From positions 10,980-17,985 of the forward strand of contig CAIFEU010000044.1 in assembly GCA_903789505.1 (NCBI GenBank): a DNA stretch of 7,006 bases, given 5' to 3'. Positions 6,164 to 7,006 of the stretch are shown here, one piece after another. Source of the stretch: an uncultured Coriobacteriales bacterium. Lineage in GTDB: Bacteria > Actinomycetota > Coriobacteriia > Coriobacteriales > UMGS124. The notes beneath the pieces are model-generated. The model did no database searches, was not told the DNA's origin, and worked only from the letters and a program-made list of their open reading frames with translations. Position numbers and translations under genes: made by a program. Within the stretch, counting starts at the first letter, position 1, and every line of letters begins with the position of its first letter.

Positions 6164-6199
6164 TCTGAAATCAGTGACGAGTCGCGCACGAATTTCAGA
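6164..6199. terminator. AT-rich inverted repeat downstream of the Nudix gene, possible terminator
   Basis: TCTGAAAT (6164-6171) and ATTTCAGA (6192-6199) are perfect 8-bp arms around a 20-base spacer. The sequence is notably AT-rich compared with the rest of the window. It starts 31 bp past the Nudix stop, reading on the minus strand. Termination is possible, but a T-run is missing; it could also be a protein-binding site. Confidence 0.3.
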
Positions 6200-6229
6200 C
6201 GGGTGTTCCGCAATCCCGCCCATGGCCCG

Positions 6230-6853
6230 CTACCCGTAGAACGCGTGGAACTCCCCGCGGTAGGAGCCGCGCCCCGGGAACCCCTGCTCCACGAGTCGCG
6301 CGAACCTGGGAGAGAAGCCGTAGTCCTCGAGCCGGTCGAACGGGACCATCGCGACCTCGGCCACGCCGTCGTCGGTGGCGGGCAGCGGGCATGCCACGCG
6401 GCTGCCGGGCGCGCGGCGCACCAGGAAGCTCATGTCCACCACGTGGCTACCCAGCCCGTGAAAGCGGTCACACACGTAGAGTAGGTCGCCGACCTCGACG
6501 CGCAGGCCGGTCTCCTCGCGCATCTCGCGCACAAGGCACTGCTGCAGCGTCTCCCCGTACTCGAGCTTGCCGCCGGGCAGCGTCCAGTGGGAGCGCTCGC
6601 GCAGCACCATGTGCTCGAGCAGGATTGCGCCGCCCTCCACCAGGATGCCGGTGGCGCGCACGCTCGGGCTCACGCGGGCGGACAGCTCGCGGTCGTCGAC
6701 GCGCTCGTCCGGCATCCCCGCCAGCCCGCCGGGCGCCTGCCGCGTGGCGGGGCACGCGGGTGACGACGGCGTCGTTCGCGCGAGCCCCTCGCGCTCGCGG
6801 GCTGCGCGGGCCACCGCGGGGCTTGGAATGGTCATGCAGGTTGCGTGCCGCAT
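6230..6853 (-). CDS. Nudix hydrolase
   Basis: This 207-residue protein has a complete Nudix box, G-x5-E-x7-RE-x2-EE-x-G, running from G95 through E101, R109-E110 and E113-E114 to G116. The glutamates bind the divalent metal that drives cleavage of a nucleoside diphosphate linked to another group. The Nudix fold spans about residues 64-200. The WTLPGGKLE lead-in is typical of MutT/ADP-ribose pyrophosphatase-like members, but the exact substrate cannot be told. The start at 6853 was chosen because a perfect AGGAGG (6861-6866) sits seven bases upstream. An ATG at residue 46 (MPDERVDD) would remove a low-complexity, apparently unconserved N-terminal extension but lacks a well-spaced ribosome binding site. 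The protein is cytoplasmic, with no signal peptide or membrane helix. The gene is convergent with the LuxR gene and not obviously linked to it in function. Confidence 0.92.
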   Translation of the reverse strand: MRHATCMTIPSPAVARAAREREGLARTTPSSPACPATRQAPGGLAGMPDERVDDRELSARVSPSVRATGILVEGGAILLEHMVLRERSHWTLPGGKLEYGETLQQCLVREMREETGLRVEVGDLLYVCDRFHGLGSHVVDMSFLVRRAPGSRVACPLPATDDGVAEVAMVPFDRLEDYGFSPRFARLVEQGFPGRGSYRGEFHAFYG

Positions 6854-6860
6854 GGGTCTG

Positions 6861-6866
6861 CCTCCT
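6861..6866 (-). promoter_or_regulatory. Perfect Shine-Dalgarno sequence of the Nudix gene
   Basis: Read on the minus strand this is AGGAGG, followed by a seven-base spacer and ATG. It fixes the start at 6853 over longer or shorter in-frame choices. The reductase gene has a similar layout: AGGA, a seven-base spacer and the same AGACCC just before its ATG. Confidence 0.75.
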
Positions 6867-6892
6867 GGTTGCGTTTCACTGCCGATGGCGCG

Positions 6893-6951
6893 CCGCGCGC
6901 GGTCCGCCGGGGACGGGGCGCGGGGGGCGTCGTCCCCGCTGCCGCGCGCGG
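6893..6951. repeat. Nested inverted repeat upstream of the Nudix gene
   Basis: Two identical copies of the self-complementary 10-mer CCGCGCGCGG (6893-6902 and 6942-6951) flank GGGGACG (6909-6915) and CGTCCCC (6931-6937), which pair with each other. The whole can fold into one long interrupted stem. It lies 40-98 bp before the Nudix start, in its leader or promoter zone. It could be leader RNA structure, a terminator for a gene beyond the window, or a binding region. No gene was recognised between 6854 and the window end. Confidence 0.5.
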
Positions 6952-7006
6952 ATGGGCGCGGGCGCCCCCGCGCGCCGCGCTGACCAGCGCGCACGCGTGC
7001 CGGAGG

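Noticed and set aside
4748..6484. 578-codon + frame overlapping the LuxR gene and the opposite strand of the Nudix gene
   Set aside because: It is an Arg/Ala/Gly-rich shadow of the LuxR reading frame. It crosses the convergent intergenic region and continues antisense to the Nudix gene.

Overview
The window is very GC-rich. It holds five protein-coding genes and looks like chromosome from a Coriobacteriia-type gut or host-associated actinobacterium, most likely an Eggerthellaceae relative. The main clue is a Tat-exported fumarate-reductase-like flavoprotein facing away from a 12-helix membrane protein that ends in a LuxR DNA-binding domain. That pairing is a hallmark of the group, but genus and species cannot be assigned from this sequence alone. 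No RNA gene, insertion sequence or CRISPR array was seen.

Layout. (1) 1-1464, +: the 3' part of a conserved, probably membrane-anchored protein whose start lies before the window. It ends in a Ser/Ala/Gly/Thr-rich tail. (2) A strong hairpin terminator or attenuator at 1569-1599 sits just before 1624-1944, +, a complete YbjQ/UPF0145 protein. (3) 2139-3878, -: a 579-residue Tat-signal FAD-dependent reductase, convergent with ybjQ, with a strong hairpin at 2044-2079 between them. (4) 3879-4514: a 636-bp divergent intergenic region with two striking C-run/G-run palindromes, weak promoter candidates and GC-rich stem-loops. (5) 4515-6032, +: the membrane LuxR-family regulator. (6) 6033-6229: a convergent intergenic region with two inverted repeats and an unusually AT-rich patch. 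(7) 6230-6853, -: a Nudix hydrolase with a perfect Shine-Dalgarno sequence and a nested inverted repeat in its leader.

The core unit is 2139-6032. The regulator presumably senses a small molecule through its membrane domain and controls the divergent reductase, which would use that molecule or a relative as an electron acceptor outside the cytoplasmic membrane. The reductase keeps the FAD-binding motif and the catalytic-arginine region. By hand alignment it has lost two dicarboxylate-contacting residues of true fumarate reductases, so fumarate is an unlikely substrate. It has no haem or FMN domain of its own, so its electron donor must be encoded elsewhere. The real substrate cannot be read from the sequence. 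The flanking ybjQ, Nudix and tail-bearing genes look like unrelated housekeeping or accessory genes.
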